Shown: in pieces, positions 37,219 to 49,215 of the stretch
How positions within the stretch are numbered: the stretch's first letter is position 1
Layout of the letters: each line of letters begins with the position of its first letter
Assembly (NCBI RefSeq): GCF_022682495.2
Contig: NC_071390.1
Span: forward strand, 99,146,294 to 99,210,293
Length of the DNA stretch: 64,000 bases
Direction: 5' to 3'
Origin: Desmodus rotundus
Taxonomy: Eukaryota; Chordata; Mammalia; Chiroptera; Phyllostomidae
Translations under genes and position numbers: made by a program
The notes under the pieces: model-generated
Databases searched by the model: none
The model's input: only the letters and a program-made list of their open reading frames with translations
Told to the model about the DNA's origin: nothing

Positions 37219-40200
37219 ATGGAAGAACAGGGGGATCTTCGCAGTGGTGGGGACGGGACGGAGGGGTCTGCGGGTTTGCAGCCACGTAGGCCAGTTGCTG
37301 GCACCCCGGCCCCATGTGTCCCAGCTCCATGGACGAGGTGGGCCGCTTATGGCGGGATGCAGGCGTCCTGCGGGGGTCAGGGGACGGCGTGGGCACTCCC
37401 CGGGCGAGCGAAGGCGCCTGGGACCCGAGAGAGCCCCGGGGAGAGTCCGAGGCCTGGCCGCAGAGGCTGCCATTGCCTCCCCGGGCTCCTACCATGGGGC
37501 CTGACCGTGTTCGCCCGAGGCCCAGGTTCACCGCAGGTGAATGCCTTTTGCGGACGCCAAGGACAGGAGGTCGCCGATTCCCTTACAGAGGTGGGGGTTG
37601 GAGCTCTGGGGGACTGAGGTCGCAGCGGTCACACTCCATTTTTTGGTGGTTCAGCAGAGACTGGAGGGTTGAAGCGGCTGGGTCCAAGTCTGCCGCCTTG
37701 TGGCAGGGTGGGGGCTTTGCAGGCGAAGCAAGGCTCTTAGCCTCCCAGGCAGGGCACAGGCCAGACTCCCCAAGGGAGAACCGGTCCTTGGTCGAGGGTC
37801 CCGCCCGCCCGCCCGGAACCGCTCCACCTGGCGCGGAACCGTGGCCGGCCCCTCTTCCAGGCACCAGGTCCCTAGTTCTTTCCTGGCACTCTGCCTCTGC
37901 GGGGGTGGGAGAGCTGCTGGGAAGTGTGGTCCACGGGAAAACGCGCGGTCCTCTGGGTGGCAGGGAGGGCCTCCCTTAACTCTGACACCAGCCCAGGGAC
38001 CCTGTGGACCTGGCCTTATATCTCAAGGGGGGGGCACGTTGCCCGGAGGGATGCTCTTGGGGAGGGGCCTGCTTGCGCCTGCGCGGCCCCGCCTCTTGGC
38101 CCGAAACCACCCAGCCGCGGCTCGGACAAAAGCCATCTCCTGGGGGCCTCCCCCCTGTTCTTCCATCCGTAAAGGGGGACCCCTTTACGGATGGAAGAAC
38201 AGGGGGATCTTCGCAGTGGTGGGGACGGGACGGAGGGGTCTGCGGGTTTGCAGCCACGTAGGCCAGTTGCTGGCACCCCGGCCCCATGTGTCCCAGCTCC
38301 ATGGACGAGGTGGGCCGCTTATGGCGGGATGCAGGCGTCCTGAGGGGGTCAGGGGACGGCGTGGGCACTCCCCGGGCGAGAGAGGGCGCCTGGGACCCGA
38401 GAGAGCCCCGGGGAGAGTCCGAGGCCTGGCAGCAGAGGCTGCCATTGCCTCCCCGGGCTCCTACCATGGGGCCTGAGCGTGTTCGCCCGAGGCCCAGGTT
38501 CACCGCAGGTGAATGCCTTTTGCGGACGCCAAGGACAGGAGGTCGCCGATTCCCTCACAGAGGTGGGGGTTGGAGCTCTGGGGGACTGAGGTCGCAGCGG
38601 TCACACTCCATTTTTGGGTGGTTCAGCAGAGACTGGAGGGTTGAAGCGGCTGGGTCCAAGTCTGCCGCCTTGTGGCAGGGTGGGGGCTTTGCAGGCGAAG
38701 CAAGGCTCTTAGCCTCCCAGGCAGGGCACAGGCCAGACTCCCCAAGGGAGAACCGGTCCTTGGTCGAGGGTCCCGCCCGCCCGCCCGGTACCGCTCCACC
38801 TGGCGCGGAACCGTGGCCGGCCCCTCTTCCAGGCACCAGGTCCCTAGTTCTTTCCTGGCACTCTTCCTCTGCGGGGGTGGGAGAGCTGCTGGGAAGTTTG
38901 GTCCACGGGAAAACGCGCGGTCCTCTGGGTGGCAGGGAGGGCCTCCGTTAACTCTGACACCAGCCCAGGGACCCTGTGGACCTGGCCTGATATCTCAAGG
39001 TGGGGGCACGTTGCCCGTAGGGATGCTCTTGGGGTGGGGCCTGCTTGCGCCTGCGCGGCCCCGCCTCTTGGCCCGAAACCACCCAGCCGCGGCTCGGACA
39101 AAAGCCATCTCCTGGGGGCCTCCCCCCTGTTCTTCCATCCGTAAAGGGGGACCCCTTTACGGATGGAAGAACAGGGGGATCTTCGCAGTGGTGGGGACGG
39201 GACGGAGGGGTCTGCGGGTTTGCAGCCACGTAGGCCAGTTGCTGGCACCCCGGCCCCATGTGTTCCAGCTCCATGGACGAGGTGGGCCGCTTATGGCGGG
39301 ATGCAGGCGTCCTGCGGGGCTCAGGGGACGGCGTGGGCACTCCCCGGGCGAGAGAGGGCGCCTGGGACCCGAGAGAGCACCCGGGAAAATGCCCAGCCCT
39401 GGCCCCCGGGGCTCCAGTGGCCTCCCCAGGCTCCTGCCTTGGGTTCTGGTCCCGCTCACCTGGGCCCAGGTTCTCCGCAGGTGAATGCCTTTTGCGGACA
39501 CCAGGGACCACAGGCCGCGGATCCCTTCACGGGCAGGGGGGGTTCGAGCTCTGTGGGACCCAGGTCGCAGCGCACACAGTCCCTTCTCGCAAAGTTCAGC
39601 CCAGACTTTAGAGAGTAGAAGCGTCTCGGTCCAAGTTTTCCGCCTCGGGGCAGGGTGGGGCCGTTTGAGCCAAGAGAGACTCTTAGCCCCCCAGGCAGGT
39701 CTCAGGCCCGAGACCCCCAGGGAGACCCGGTCCCTGGGCGTGGGTCCCGCCCGCCCGGGCCCGCCCCACCTGGCCCGGAACCCTGGCCGGCCCCTCTTCC
39801 CGGCCCCAGGTCCCTAGCTCTTCCCTGGCACTCTGCCTCTGGCGGGGTGGGAGACGGGCTGGCAAGTGTGGTCCACGGGAAAACGCGCGGTCCTCTGGGT
39901 GGCAGGGAGGGCCTCCGTTAACTCTGACACCAGCCCAGGGACCCTGTGGACCTGGCCTGATATCTCAAGGGGGGGGCACGTTGCCCGGAGGGATGCTCTT
40001 GGGGTGGGGCCTGCATGCGCCTGCGCGGCCCAGCCTCTTGGCCCGAAACCACCCAGCCGCGGCTCGGACAAAAGCCATCTCCTGGGGGCCTCCCCCCTGT
40101 TCTTCCATCCGTAAAGGGGGACCCCTTTACGGATGGAAGAACAGGGGGATCTTCGCAGTGGTGGGGACGGGACGGAGGGGTCTGCGGGTTTGCAGCCACG

Positions 40201-43200
40201 TAGGCCAGTTGCTGGCACCCCGGCCCCATGTGTTCCAGCTCCATGGACGAGGTGGGCCGCTTATGGCGGGATGCAGGCGTCCTGCGGGGGTCAGGGGACG
40301 GCGTGGGCACTCCCCGGGCGAGAGAGGGCGCCTGGGACCCGAGAGAGCCCCGGGGAGAGTCCGAGGCCTGGCCGCAGAGGCTGCCATTGCCTCCCCGGGC
40401 TCCTACCATGGGGCCTGACCGTGTTCGCCCGAGGCCCAGGTTCACCGCAGGTGAATGCCTTTTGCGGACGCCAAGGACAGGAGGTCGCCGATTCCCTCAC
40501 AGAGGTGGGGGTTGGAGCTCTGGGGGACTGAGGTCGCAGCGGTCACACTCCATTTTTGGGTGGTTCCGCAGAGACTGGAGGGTTGAAGCGGCTGGGTCCA
40601 AGTCTGCCGCCTTGTGGCAGGGTGGGGGCTTTGCAGGCGAAGCAAGGCTCTTAGCCTCCCAGGCGGGGCACAGGCCAGACTCCCCAAGGGAGAACCGGTC
40701 CTTGGTCGAGGGTCCCGCCCGCCCGCCCGGAACCGCTCCACCTGGCGCGGAACCGTGGCCGGCCCCTCTTCCAGGCACCAGGTCCCTAGCTCTTCCCTGG
40801 CACTCTGCCTCTGCGGGGGTGGGAGAGCTGCTGGGAAGTTTGGTCCACGGGAAAACGCGCGGTCCTCTGGGTGGCAGGGAGGGCCTCCGTTAACTCTGAC
40901 ACCAGCCCAGGGACCCTGTGGACCTGGCCTGATATCTCAAGGGGGGGGCACGTTGCCCGGAGGGATGCTCTTGGGGTGGGGCCTGCTTGCGCCTGCGCGG
41001 CCCCGCCTCTTGGCCCGAAACCACCCAGCCGCGGCTCGGACAAAAGCCATCTCCTGGGGGCCTCCCCCCTGTTCTTCCATCCGTAAAGGGGGACCCCTTT
41101 ACGGATGGAAGAACAGGGGGATCTTCGCAGTGGTGGGGACGGGACGGAGGGGTCTGCGGGTTTGCAGCCACGTAGGCCAGTTGCTCGCACCCCGGCCCCA
41201 TGTGTCCCAGCTCCATGGACAAGGTGGGCCGCTTATGGCCCGATGCAGGCGTCCTGCGGGGGTCAGGGGACGGCGTGGGCACTCCCCGGGCGAGAGAGGG
41301 CGCCTGGGACCCGAGAGAGCACCCGGGAAAATGCCCAGCCCTGGCCCCCGGGGCTCCAGTGGCCTCCCCAGGCTCCTGCCGTGGGGCCTGGTCCCGCTCA
41401 CCTGGGCCCAGGTTCTCCGCAGGTGAATGCCTTTTGCGGACACCAGGGACCACAGGCCGCGGATCCCTTCACGGGCAGGGGGGGTTCGAGCTCTGTGGGA
41501 CCCAGGTCGCAGCGCACACAGTCCCTTCTCGCAAAGTTCAGCCCAGACTTTAGAGAGTAGAAGCGTCTCGGTCCAAGTTTTCCGCCTCGGGGCAGGGTGG
41601 GGCCGTTTGAGCCAAGAGAGACTCTTAGCCCCCCAGGCAGGTCTCAGGCCCGAGACCCCCAGGGAGACCCGGTCCCTGGGCGTGGGTCCCGCCCGCCCGG
41701 GCCCGCCCCACCTGGCCCGGAACCGTGGCCGGCCCCTCTTCCCGGCCCCAGGTCCCTAGCTCTTCCCTGGCACTCTGCCTCTGGCGGGGTGGGAGACGGG
41801 CTGGCAAGTGTGGTCCACGGGAAAACGCGCGGTCCTCTGGGTGGCAGGGAGGGCCTCCGTTAACTCTGACACCAGCCCAGGGACCCTGTGGACCTGGCCT
41901 GATATCTCAAGAGGGGGGCACGTTGCCCGGAGGGATGCTCTTGGGGTGGGGCCTGCTTGCGCCTGCGCGGCCCCGCCTCTTGGCCCGAAACCACCCAGCC
42001 GCGGCTCGGACGAAAGCCATCCCCTGGGGGCCTCCCCCCTGTTCTTCCATCCGTAAAGGGGGACCCCTTTACGGATGGAGGAACAGGGGGATCTTCGCAG
42101 TGGTGGGGACGGGACGGAGGGGTCTGCGGGTTTGCAGCCACGTAGGCCAGTTGCTGGCACCCCGGCCCCATGTGTCCCAGCTCCATGGACGAGGTGGGCC
42201 GCTTATGGCGGGATGCAGGCGTCCTGCGGGGGTCAGGGGACGGCGTGGGCACTCCCCGGGCGAGAGAGGGCGCCTGGGACCCGAGAGAGCCCCGGGGAGA
42301 ATCCGAGGCCTGGCCGCAGAGGCTGCCATTGCCTCCCCGGGCTCCTACCATGGGGCCTGACCGTGTTCGCCCGAGGCCCAGGTTCACCGCAGGTGAATGC
42401 CTTTTGCGGACGCCAAGGACAGGAGGTCGCCGATTCCCTCACAGAGGTGGGGGTTGGAGCTCTGGGGGACTGAGGTCGCAGCGGTCACACTCCATTTTTG
42501 GGTGGTTCCGCAGAGACTGGAGGGTTGAAGCGGCTGGGTCCAAGTCTGCCGCCTTGTGGCAGGGTGGGGGCTTTGCAGGCGAAGCAAGGCTCTTAGCCTC
42601 CCAGGCGGGGCACAGGCCAGACTCCCCAAGGGAGAACCGGTCCTTGGTCGAGGGTCCCGCCCGCCCGCCCGGAACCGCTCCACCTGGCGCGGAACCGTGG
42701 CCGGCCCCTCTTCCAGGCACCAGGTCCCTAGTTCTTTCCTGGCACTCTGCCTCTGCGGGGGTGGGAGAGCTGCTGGGAAGTTTGGTCCACGGGAAAACGC
42801 GCGGTCCTCTGGGTGGCAGGGAGGGCCTCCGTTAACTCTGACACCAGCCCAGGGACCCTGTGGACCTGGCCTGATATCTCAAGGGGGGGGCACGTTGCCC
42901 GGAGGGATGCTCTTGGGGTGGGGCCTGCTTGCGCCTGCGCGGCCCCGCCTCTTGGCCCGAAACCACCCAGCCGCGGCTCGGACAAAAGCCATCTCCTGGG
43001 GGCCTCCCCCCTGTTCTTCCATCCGTAAAGGGGGACCCCTTTACGGATGGAAGAACAGGGGGATCTTCGCAGTGGTGGGGACGGGACGGAGGGGTCTGCG
43101 GGTTTGCAGCCACGTAGGCCAGTTGCTGGCACCCCGGCCCCATGTGTTCCAGCTCCATGGACGAGGTGGGCCGCTTATGGCGGGATGCAGGCGTCCTGCG

Positions 43201-44016
43201 GGGCTCAGGGGACGGCGTGGGCACTCCCCGGGCGAGAGAGGGCGCCTGGGACCCGAGAGAGCACCCGGGAAAATGCCCAGCCCTGGCCCCCGGGGCTCCA
43301 GTGGCCTCCCCAGGCTCCTGCCGTGGGGCCTGGTCCCGCTCACCTGGGCCCAGGTTCTCCGCAGGTGAATGCCTTTTGCGGACACCAGGGACCACAGGCC
43401 GCGGATCCCTTCACGGGCAGGGGGGGTTCGAGCTCTGTGGGACCCAGGTCGCAGCGCACGCACTCCCTTCTCGCAAAGTTCAGCCCAGACTTTAGAGAGT
43501 AGAAGCGTCTCGGTCCAAGTTTTCCGCCTCGGGGCAGGGTGGGGCCGTTTGAGCCAAGAGAGACTCTTAGCCCCCCAGGCAGGTCTCAGGCCCGAGACCC
43601 CCAGGGAGACCCGATCCCTGGGCGTGGGTCCCGCCCGCCCGGGCCCGCCCCACCTGGCCCGGAACCGTGGCCGGCCCCTCTTCCCGGCCCCAGGTCCCTA
43701 GCTCTTCCCTGGCACTCTGCCTCTGGCGGGGTGGGAGACGGGCTGGCAAGTGTGGTCCACGGGAAAACGCGCGGTCCTCTGGGTGGCAGGGAGGGCCTCC
43801 GTTAACTCTGACACCAGCCCAGGGACCCTGTGGACCTGGCCTGATATCTCAAGGGGGGGGCACGTTGCCCGGAGGGATGCTCTTGGGGTGGGGCCTGCTT
43901 GCGCCTGCGCGGCCCCGCCTCTTGGCCCGAAACCACCCAGCCGCGGCTCGGACAAAAGCCATCTCCTGGGGGCCTCCCCCCTGTTCTTCCATCCGTAAAG
44001 GGGGACCCCTTTACGG
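37219..44016. repeat. Higher-order repeat copy 4, heptamer A-A-B-A-B-A-B (6,798 bp)
   Basis: Units 39-45, the copy nearest the degenerate edge. Its first two units match 12.95-14.9 kb (GGGGAGGGGCC at about 13,793 and 38,061; GGCAGCAGAGG at about 14,161 and 38,429). The later units carry more private substitutions, for example GCACGCACTCCC near 43,455, as expected near an array edge. Confidence 0.75.
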
Positions 44017-44554
44017 ATGGAAGAACAGGGGGATCTTCGCAGTGGTGGGGACGGGACGGAGGGGTCTGCGGGTTTGCAGCCACGTAGGCCAGTTGCTGGC
44101 ATCCCGGCCCCATGTGTCCCAGCTCCATGGACGAGGTGGGCCGCTTATGGCGGGATGCAGGCGTCCTGCGGGGGTCAGGGGACGGCGTGGGCACTCCCCG
44201 GGCGAGAGAGGGTGCCTGGGACCCGAGAGAGCCCCGGGGAGAGTCCGAGGCCTGGCCGCAGAGGCTGCCATTGCCTCCCCGGGCTCCTACCATGGGGCCT
44301 GACCGTGTTCGGACCTCTGGGTGTCGGGGAGAGCTTCCAGTTCCACGGACACGACCCCAGGGACCCTGTGAAGCAGGCCTGATATGTCCAGGGTGGGGCC
44401 CTTTGCCCCGAGGGAGGCTTGTGCTGGGGCTGCGTTTCCTGAGCCTGCCGGGTCCCGTGTCTTGGGGCGAAACCGGCCGGCCGCGGCTCTGACCAAAGCC
44501 ATCCCCTGGGGTTTTCCCATGTTCTCTCAAGTGGAAAGGGGGACTCTTTTACGC
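44017..44554. repeat. Truncated last unit of the homogeneous array
   Basis: Array-like sequence is intact to CTGACCGTGTTCG (about 44,310). It then jumps to GACCTCTGGGTGTCGGGGAG, which aligns to the GTCCTCTGGGTGGCAGGGAG region of the next monomer. About 390 bp are missing, leaving 538 bp between anchors 44017 and 44555. Divergence rises sharply at this point, so this is the boundary between homogenised and degenerate copies. Confidence 0.85.
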
Positions 44555-44944
44555 ATGGTAGAACAGGGGGATCTTTGCAGTGGTAGGGAAGGGGCGGAGG
44601 TGTCTGCGGGTTTGCCTCCCTGTACGCCTGGTGCTCGCATACCGGGCCCAGGTGTTTGAGCCCCGTGGAGGCAGAGGGCTGCTTATTGCTGGATGCAAGT
44701 GTCCTGCGGGGTCAAGGAAGGGTGTAGGCACTACCCGGGCGACAGAGGGCACCTGGCCCTTAGAGAGTTCCCTGGAAAATCCCCCACCAGGCCCCGGTCC
44801 CCAAGTGTGTCCTTCGAACACTGTCTGTGCGGGGCGGGGAGTGCTGCTGGGCACTGTGGCCTAGGGGAAATCGCCCGGTCCTGTGGGTGGCAGGTAGGTC
44901 TTCTGTTTCCAGGGACTGGTGCCCAGGAACCCTGTGAAACTGCT

Positions 44945-45045
44945 GTGACCTCTCAAGGGTGGGTCACGTGACCCCGCATGGTTGGGTCATGTGACCCCTC
45001 AAGGGTGGGTCCCGTTGCCCTCAACGGTGGGTCACGAGAGCTGAG
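44945..45045. promoter_or_regulatory. E-box minisatellite cluster 1
   Basis: Repeats of a GGGTCACGTGACCCCTCAA-like unit. One exact GTCACGTGAC (44963-44972) is followed by the variants GTCATGTGAC (44986-44995), GTCCCGTTGC and GTCACGAGAG. The exact word is the consensus bound by MITF/TFE and USF bHLH-zip factors. Confidence 0.7.
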
Positions 45046-46141
45046 GGAGGCTTGCGGTGGGGAGCCTGAGAGCGCATGTGCGGCCCAGGTCTTGGCCCGA
45101 AAACAGGCAGCCGCAGCTCGGAGAAAAGTCATCTCCTGGGGGCCTCCCCATGTTCCTCCACTGCTCAAGGAGGACCCCTTACGGATGGAAGAATAGGGGG
45201 ATCTACGCAGCGGTGGGTTCGGGCCAGAGGGGTCTGCTGGTTTGCCTCCACGTAGGCCAGTTGCTCCCACACCCGGCCCAGGTGTCCCAGCCCCATGAAG
45301 TTGGAGGGCCGCTTATCGCGGGAATCAGGTGTCCTGCGGGGGTGAAGGGACAGCGTGGGCACTCACCGGGTGAGAGAGGACGCCTGGCCCTTAGAGAGCC
45401 CCTTGGAAAATCCCCGGCCCAGTCCCCCAGTGCCCATGTCTTTCCTGCGCACACTGTGTCTGAGGGGCTGGGAGAGATGCAGGGATGTGTGGCCCAGGGG
45501 AAATCGCACGGTCCTCTGGGTGGCAGGGTGGGCTTCCATTTCCCCATATAGATGCCTAAGGAACTTGTGCAAATGGTCTGACTGCTCAAGGGTGGGTCAC
45601 GTGACCCAAGGGAGGCTTGTGGTGGGGGTGCCTGAGTGCGCATGCGTGTCCAGGTCTAGGCCCGAAACCAGCCAGCCAAGTCTCAGAGAAAAGCCATCTC
45701 CTGGGGTCGTCCCATGTTCTCCCAAGCGGAAAGGGGGACCTTTTTACCCATGGAAGAACAGGGGGAATTTTGCAGTGGTAGGGAAGGGGGGGAGGGGTCT
45801 GCGGGTTTGCCTCCCTGTACACCTGGTGCTCGCACACCGGGCCCAGGTGTTTGAGCCCCGTGGAGGCAGATGGCTGCTTATTCCTGGATGCAAGTGTCCT
45901 GTGGTATCAAGGGACGGCGTGGGCACCCCGGGCGACACAGGGCACCTGGCCTTGTAGAGTTCCCTGGAAAATCCCCCGCCCAGGCCCCGGTCCCCAAGTC
46001 TGTGTTTCGCACCCTCTCTGTGAGTGGCTGGGAGTGCTGCTGGGCAGTGTCGCCTAGGGGAAATCGCGCGGTCCTCTGGGTGGCAGGGAGGGCTTCTGTT
46101 TCCACAGACAGTTGCCCAGGGACCCTGTGAAACTGCTGCGA

Positions 46142-46216
46142 CCGCTGAAGGGTGGGTCACATGACCTATCAAGGTTGGGTCACCTGACCCCTCAAGGGTG
46201 GGTCACGTGACCCGAG
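46142..46216. promoter_or_regulatory. E-box minisatellite cluster 2
   Basis: Three units: GTCACATGAC, GTCACCTGAC, then the exact GTCACGTGAC at 46202-46211. Single exact copies in neighbouring monomers lie at 45596-45605 and 46765-46774, at the same place in the monomer. Confidence 0.7.
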
Positions 46217-47309
46217 GGAGGCTTGTGGTGGGGAGCGTAGGTGCGCGTGTGCCGCCCAGGTCTAGGCCGGAAACCAGGCAGCCGCGTCTCGGAGAAAAGC
46301 CATCACCTGAGGGCCTCCCCATGTTCTTCCACTCCTCAAACGGGACCCCTTTACGGATGGAGGAAAAGGGGGATCTTCGCAGTGGTGGGGTCTGACCGGA
46401 GGGGTCTTTGGTTTGCCTCCACGTAGGCCAGTGGCTCCCACACCGGGCCCAGGTGTCCCAGCCCCATGGGGCTAGAGGGCCGCTTATCGCAGGAATCAGG
46501 TCTGCTGCGGGGGTGAAGGGACGGCTTGGACACTCACCAGGCCAGAGAGTTCGCCTGGCCCTGAGACAGCCCCCTGGAAAATCCCCCATCCAGGCCCCCG
46601 GTCCCCAAGTCTTTCCTGCGCACAAGGTCTCTAAGGAGCTGGGAGAGCTGCTGGGAAGTGTGGCCCATGGGAAATCTCGCAGTCCACTGGGTGGCAGGGT
46701 GGGCTTGCGTTTCCCAGACAGGTGCCTAGGGACCCTGTGCAAATGGTCTGACAGCTCACGGTGGGTCACGTGACCCGAGGGAGGCTTGTGGTTGGGGAGC
46801 CTGTGTGGGCATGCGCGGCCAGGTCTAGGCTGGAACCAGCCAGCCGAAGCTCGGAGAAAAGCCATCTCGTTGGGGCCTCCCCATGTTCTCCCAAGCGGAA
46901 AGGGGGACCCCTTTACGCATGGAAGAACAGATGGATCTTTGCTGTAGTAGGGTCGGGGCGGAGGGGTCTGCGGGTTTGCCTCCAAGTATGCCAGGTGTTC
47001 TCACCTCGGGCCCAGGTGTTTGAGCCTCGTGGAGGCAGAGGGCTGCTTATTGCTGGATGCAAGTGTCCTGCGGTGTCAAGGAATGGCGTGAGCACTCCCG
47101 GGCGACACAGGGCACCTGGCCCTCAGAGAGTTCCCTGGAAAATCACCCGCTAAGGCCCCCGGTCCCCAAGTCTGTCCTTAGCACACTGTCTGTGCGGGGC
47201 TGGGAGTGCTGCTCGGCAGTGTGGCCTAGGGGATATTGCGCCGTCCTCTGGGTGGTAGGGAGGGCTTCTGTTTCCATGGACAGGTGCCCAGGGACCCTGT
47301 GAAACTGCT

Positions 47310-47390
47310 GTGACCTTTCAAGTGTGGGTCACGTGACCCCTCAAGGGTGGGTCATGTGACCCCTCAAGGGTGGGTCACGTGACCCGAGGG
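47310..47390. promoter_or_regulatory. E-box minisatellite cluster 3
   Basis: Exact GTCACGTGAC at 47328-47337 and 47374-47383, with GTCATGTGAC at 47351-47360 between them. The spacing is 23 bp. The following monomer has only a damaged copy (GTCACGAGAT, about 47,938). Confidence 0.75.
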
Positions 47391-48485
47391 AGGCTTGTGG
47401 TGGGGAGCTTAAGTGCGCGTGTGCCGCCCAGGTCTAGGCCGGAAACCAGGCAGCCACGTCTCGGAGAAAAGCCATCACCTGAGGGCCTCCACATGTTCTT
47501 CCACTCCTCAAACAGGCCCCCTTTACGGATGGAAGAAAAGGGGGATCTTCGCAGTGGTGGGGTCGGGCCAGAGGGGTCTTTGGTTTGCCTCCACGTAGGC
47601 CAGTGGCTCGCACACCGGGCCCAGGTTTCCCAGCCCCATGGGGCTACAGGGCCGCTTATCGCAGGAATCAGGTCTGCTGCGGGGGTGAAGGGACGGCTTG
47701 GACACTCACAGGGCGAGAGAGGACGCCTGGCCCTGAGACAGCCCCCTGGAAAATCCCCCGTCCAGGCCCCCGGTCCCTAAGTCTTTCCTGCACACACTGT
47801 CTCTGAGGAGCTGGGGGAGCTGCTGGGAAGTGTGGCCCATGGGAAATCGCACGGTCCTCTGGGTGGCAGGGTGGGCTTGCGTTTCCCAGACAGGTGCCTA
47901 GGGACCCTGTGCAAATGGTCTGACAGCTCAAGGGTGGGTCACGAGATCCGAGGGAGGCTTGTCGTTGGGGAGCCTGAGTGCGCATGCTCGGCCAGGTCTA
48001 GGCCCGAACCAGCCAGCCGAAGCTCGGAGAAAAGCCATCTCCTCGGGGCCTCCCCATGTTCTCCCAAGCAGAAAGGGGGACCCCTTTACGCATGGAAGAA
48101 CAGGGGGATCTTTGCAGTGGTAGGGTCAGGGCGGAGGGGTATGCGGGTTTGCCTCCACGTACGCCAGGTGCCCGAACACCGGGCACTGGTGTTTGAGCCT
48201 CGTGGAGGCAGAGGGCTGCTTATTCCTGGATGCCAGTGTCCTGCGGTATCAAGGGACGGCGTGGGCACTCCCGGGCGACACAGGGCACCTGGCCTTATAG
48301 AGTTCCCTGGAAAATCCCCCGCCCAGGCCCCGGTCCCCAAGTCTGTCTTTCGCACACTGTCTGTGAGTGGCTGGTAGTGCTGCTGGGCAGTGTGGCCTAG
48401 GGGAAATCGCGCGGTCCTCTGGGTGGCAGGGAGGGCTTCTGTTTCCACAGACAGGTGCCCAGGGACCCTGTGAAACTGCTGTGAC

Positions 48486-48585
48486 CTCTCAAGGTTGGGT
48501 CACGTGACCCCTCACGGGTGGGTCACGTGACACCTCAAGGGTGGGTCACCTGACCCCTCAAGGGTGGGTCACGGGACTCAAGGGA
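48486..48585. promoter_or_regulatory. E-box minisatellite cluster 4
   Basis: Exact GTCACGTGAC at 48499-48508 and 48522-48531, then GTCACCTGAC and GTCACGGGAC, at 22-23 bp steps. Confidence 0.75.
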
Positions 48586-49114
48586 GGCTGGTGGTGGGGA
48601 GCCTGAGTGGGCATGCGCGGCCAGGTCTAGGCCCGAACCAGCCAGCCAACGCTTGGAGAAAAGCCATCTCCTTGGGGCCTCCCCATGTTCTCCCAAGCGG
48701 AAAGGGGGACCCCTTTACGCATGGAAGAACAGAGGGATCTTTGCAGTGGTAGGGTCAGGGCGGAGGGGTCTGCGGGTTTGCCTCCACGTACGCCAGGTGC
48801 CCCCACCCCGGGCCCAGGTGTTTGAGCCTCGTGGAGGCAGAGGGCTGCTTATTGCTGGATGCAAGTGTCCTGCGGGGTCAAGGTACGGCGTGGGCACTCC
48901 ACGGGCGACACAGGGCAGCTGGCCCTCAGAGAGTTCCCTGGAAAATCCCCCGCTCAGTCCCCGGGTCCCCAAGTGTGTCCTTAGCACACTGTCTGTGCGG
49001 GGCTGGGAGTGCTGCTGGGCAGTGTGGCCTAGGGGAAATCGCGTGGTCCTCTGGGTGGTAGGGAGGGCTTCTGTTTCCATGGACAGATGCCCAGGGACCC
49101 TGTGAAACTGCTGT

Positions 49115-49215
49115 GACCTCTCAAGTGTGGGTAACGTGACCCCTCATGGGTGGGTCACGTGACCTCTGAAAGGGTGGGTCACGTGACCCTTCAAGGGTGG
49201 GTCACGTGACCCGAG
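49115..49215. promoter_or_regulatory. E-box minisatellite cluster 5
   Basis: Four units: GTAACGTGAC, then exact GTCACGTGAC at 49154-49163, 49178-49187 and 49201-49210. Single exact copies follow in later monomers at 49765-49774 and 50331-50340; near 50,893 the copy has decayed to GTCACTTGAC. Confidence 0.75.

Larger units (their letters stand above)
1..44310. repeat. Macrosatellite array, about 970-bp monomer, 46 anchors, higher-order structure
   Basis: Head-to-tail tandem array of one GC- and CpG-rich monomer. Taking the ATG in the right arm of the internal palindrome as an anchor, copies lie at 335, 1307, 2277, 3246, 4218, 5190, 6160, 7130, 8098, 9069, 10039, 11011, 11981, 12951, 13923, 14895, 15865, 16834, 17806, 18776, 19747, 20716, 21688, 22660, 23630, 24600, 25569, 26541, 27510, 28482, 29454, 30424, 31394, 32363, 33335, 34305, 35277, 36249, 37219, 38191, 39163, 40133, 41105, 42075, 43047 and 44017. 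Intervals are 968-972 bp. Much of the length variation comes from the run of 7-9 G that follows the word GATATCTCAA. Copies differ by few substitutions. The window opens inside a monomer, so true array length is unknown. No rRNA, tRNA or transposase sequence is recognisable in the monomer. I do not recognise the family. Confidence 0.97.

Noticed and set aside
1..44310. CRISPR-like array
   Set aside because: The repeat unit is about 970 bp with no unique spacers, in a mammalian context; the short palindrome is part of a fully repeated monomer.
1..44310. Ribosomal DNA or its intergenic spacer
   Set aside because: No 18S, 5.8S or 28S sequence is recognisable in any monomer, and the period is far too short for an rDNA unit.
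1..44310. Coding macrosatellite (DUX4- or USP17-like)
   Set aside because: Translations on both strands show no homeodomain, peptidase or other known motif, only low-complexity Pro/Gly/Arg/Ala stretches.
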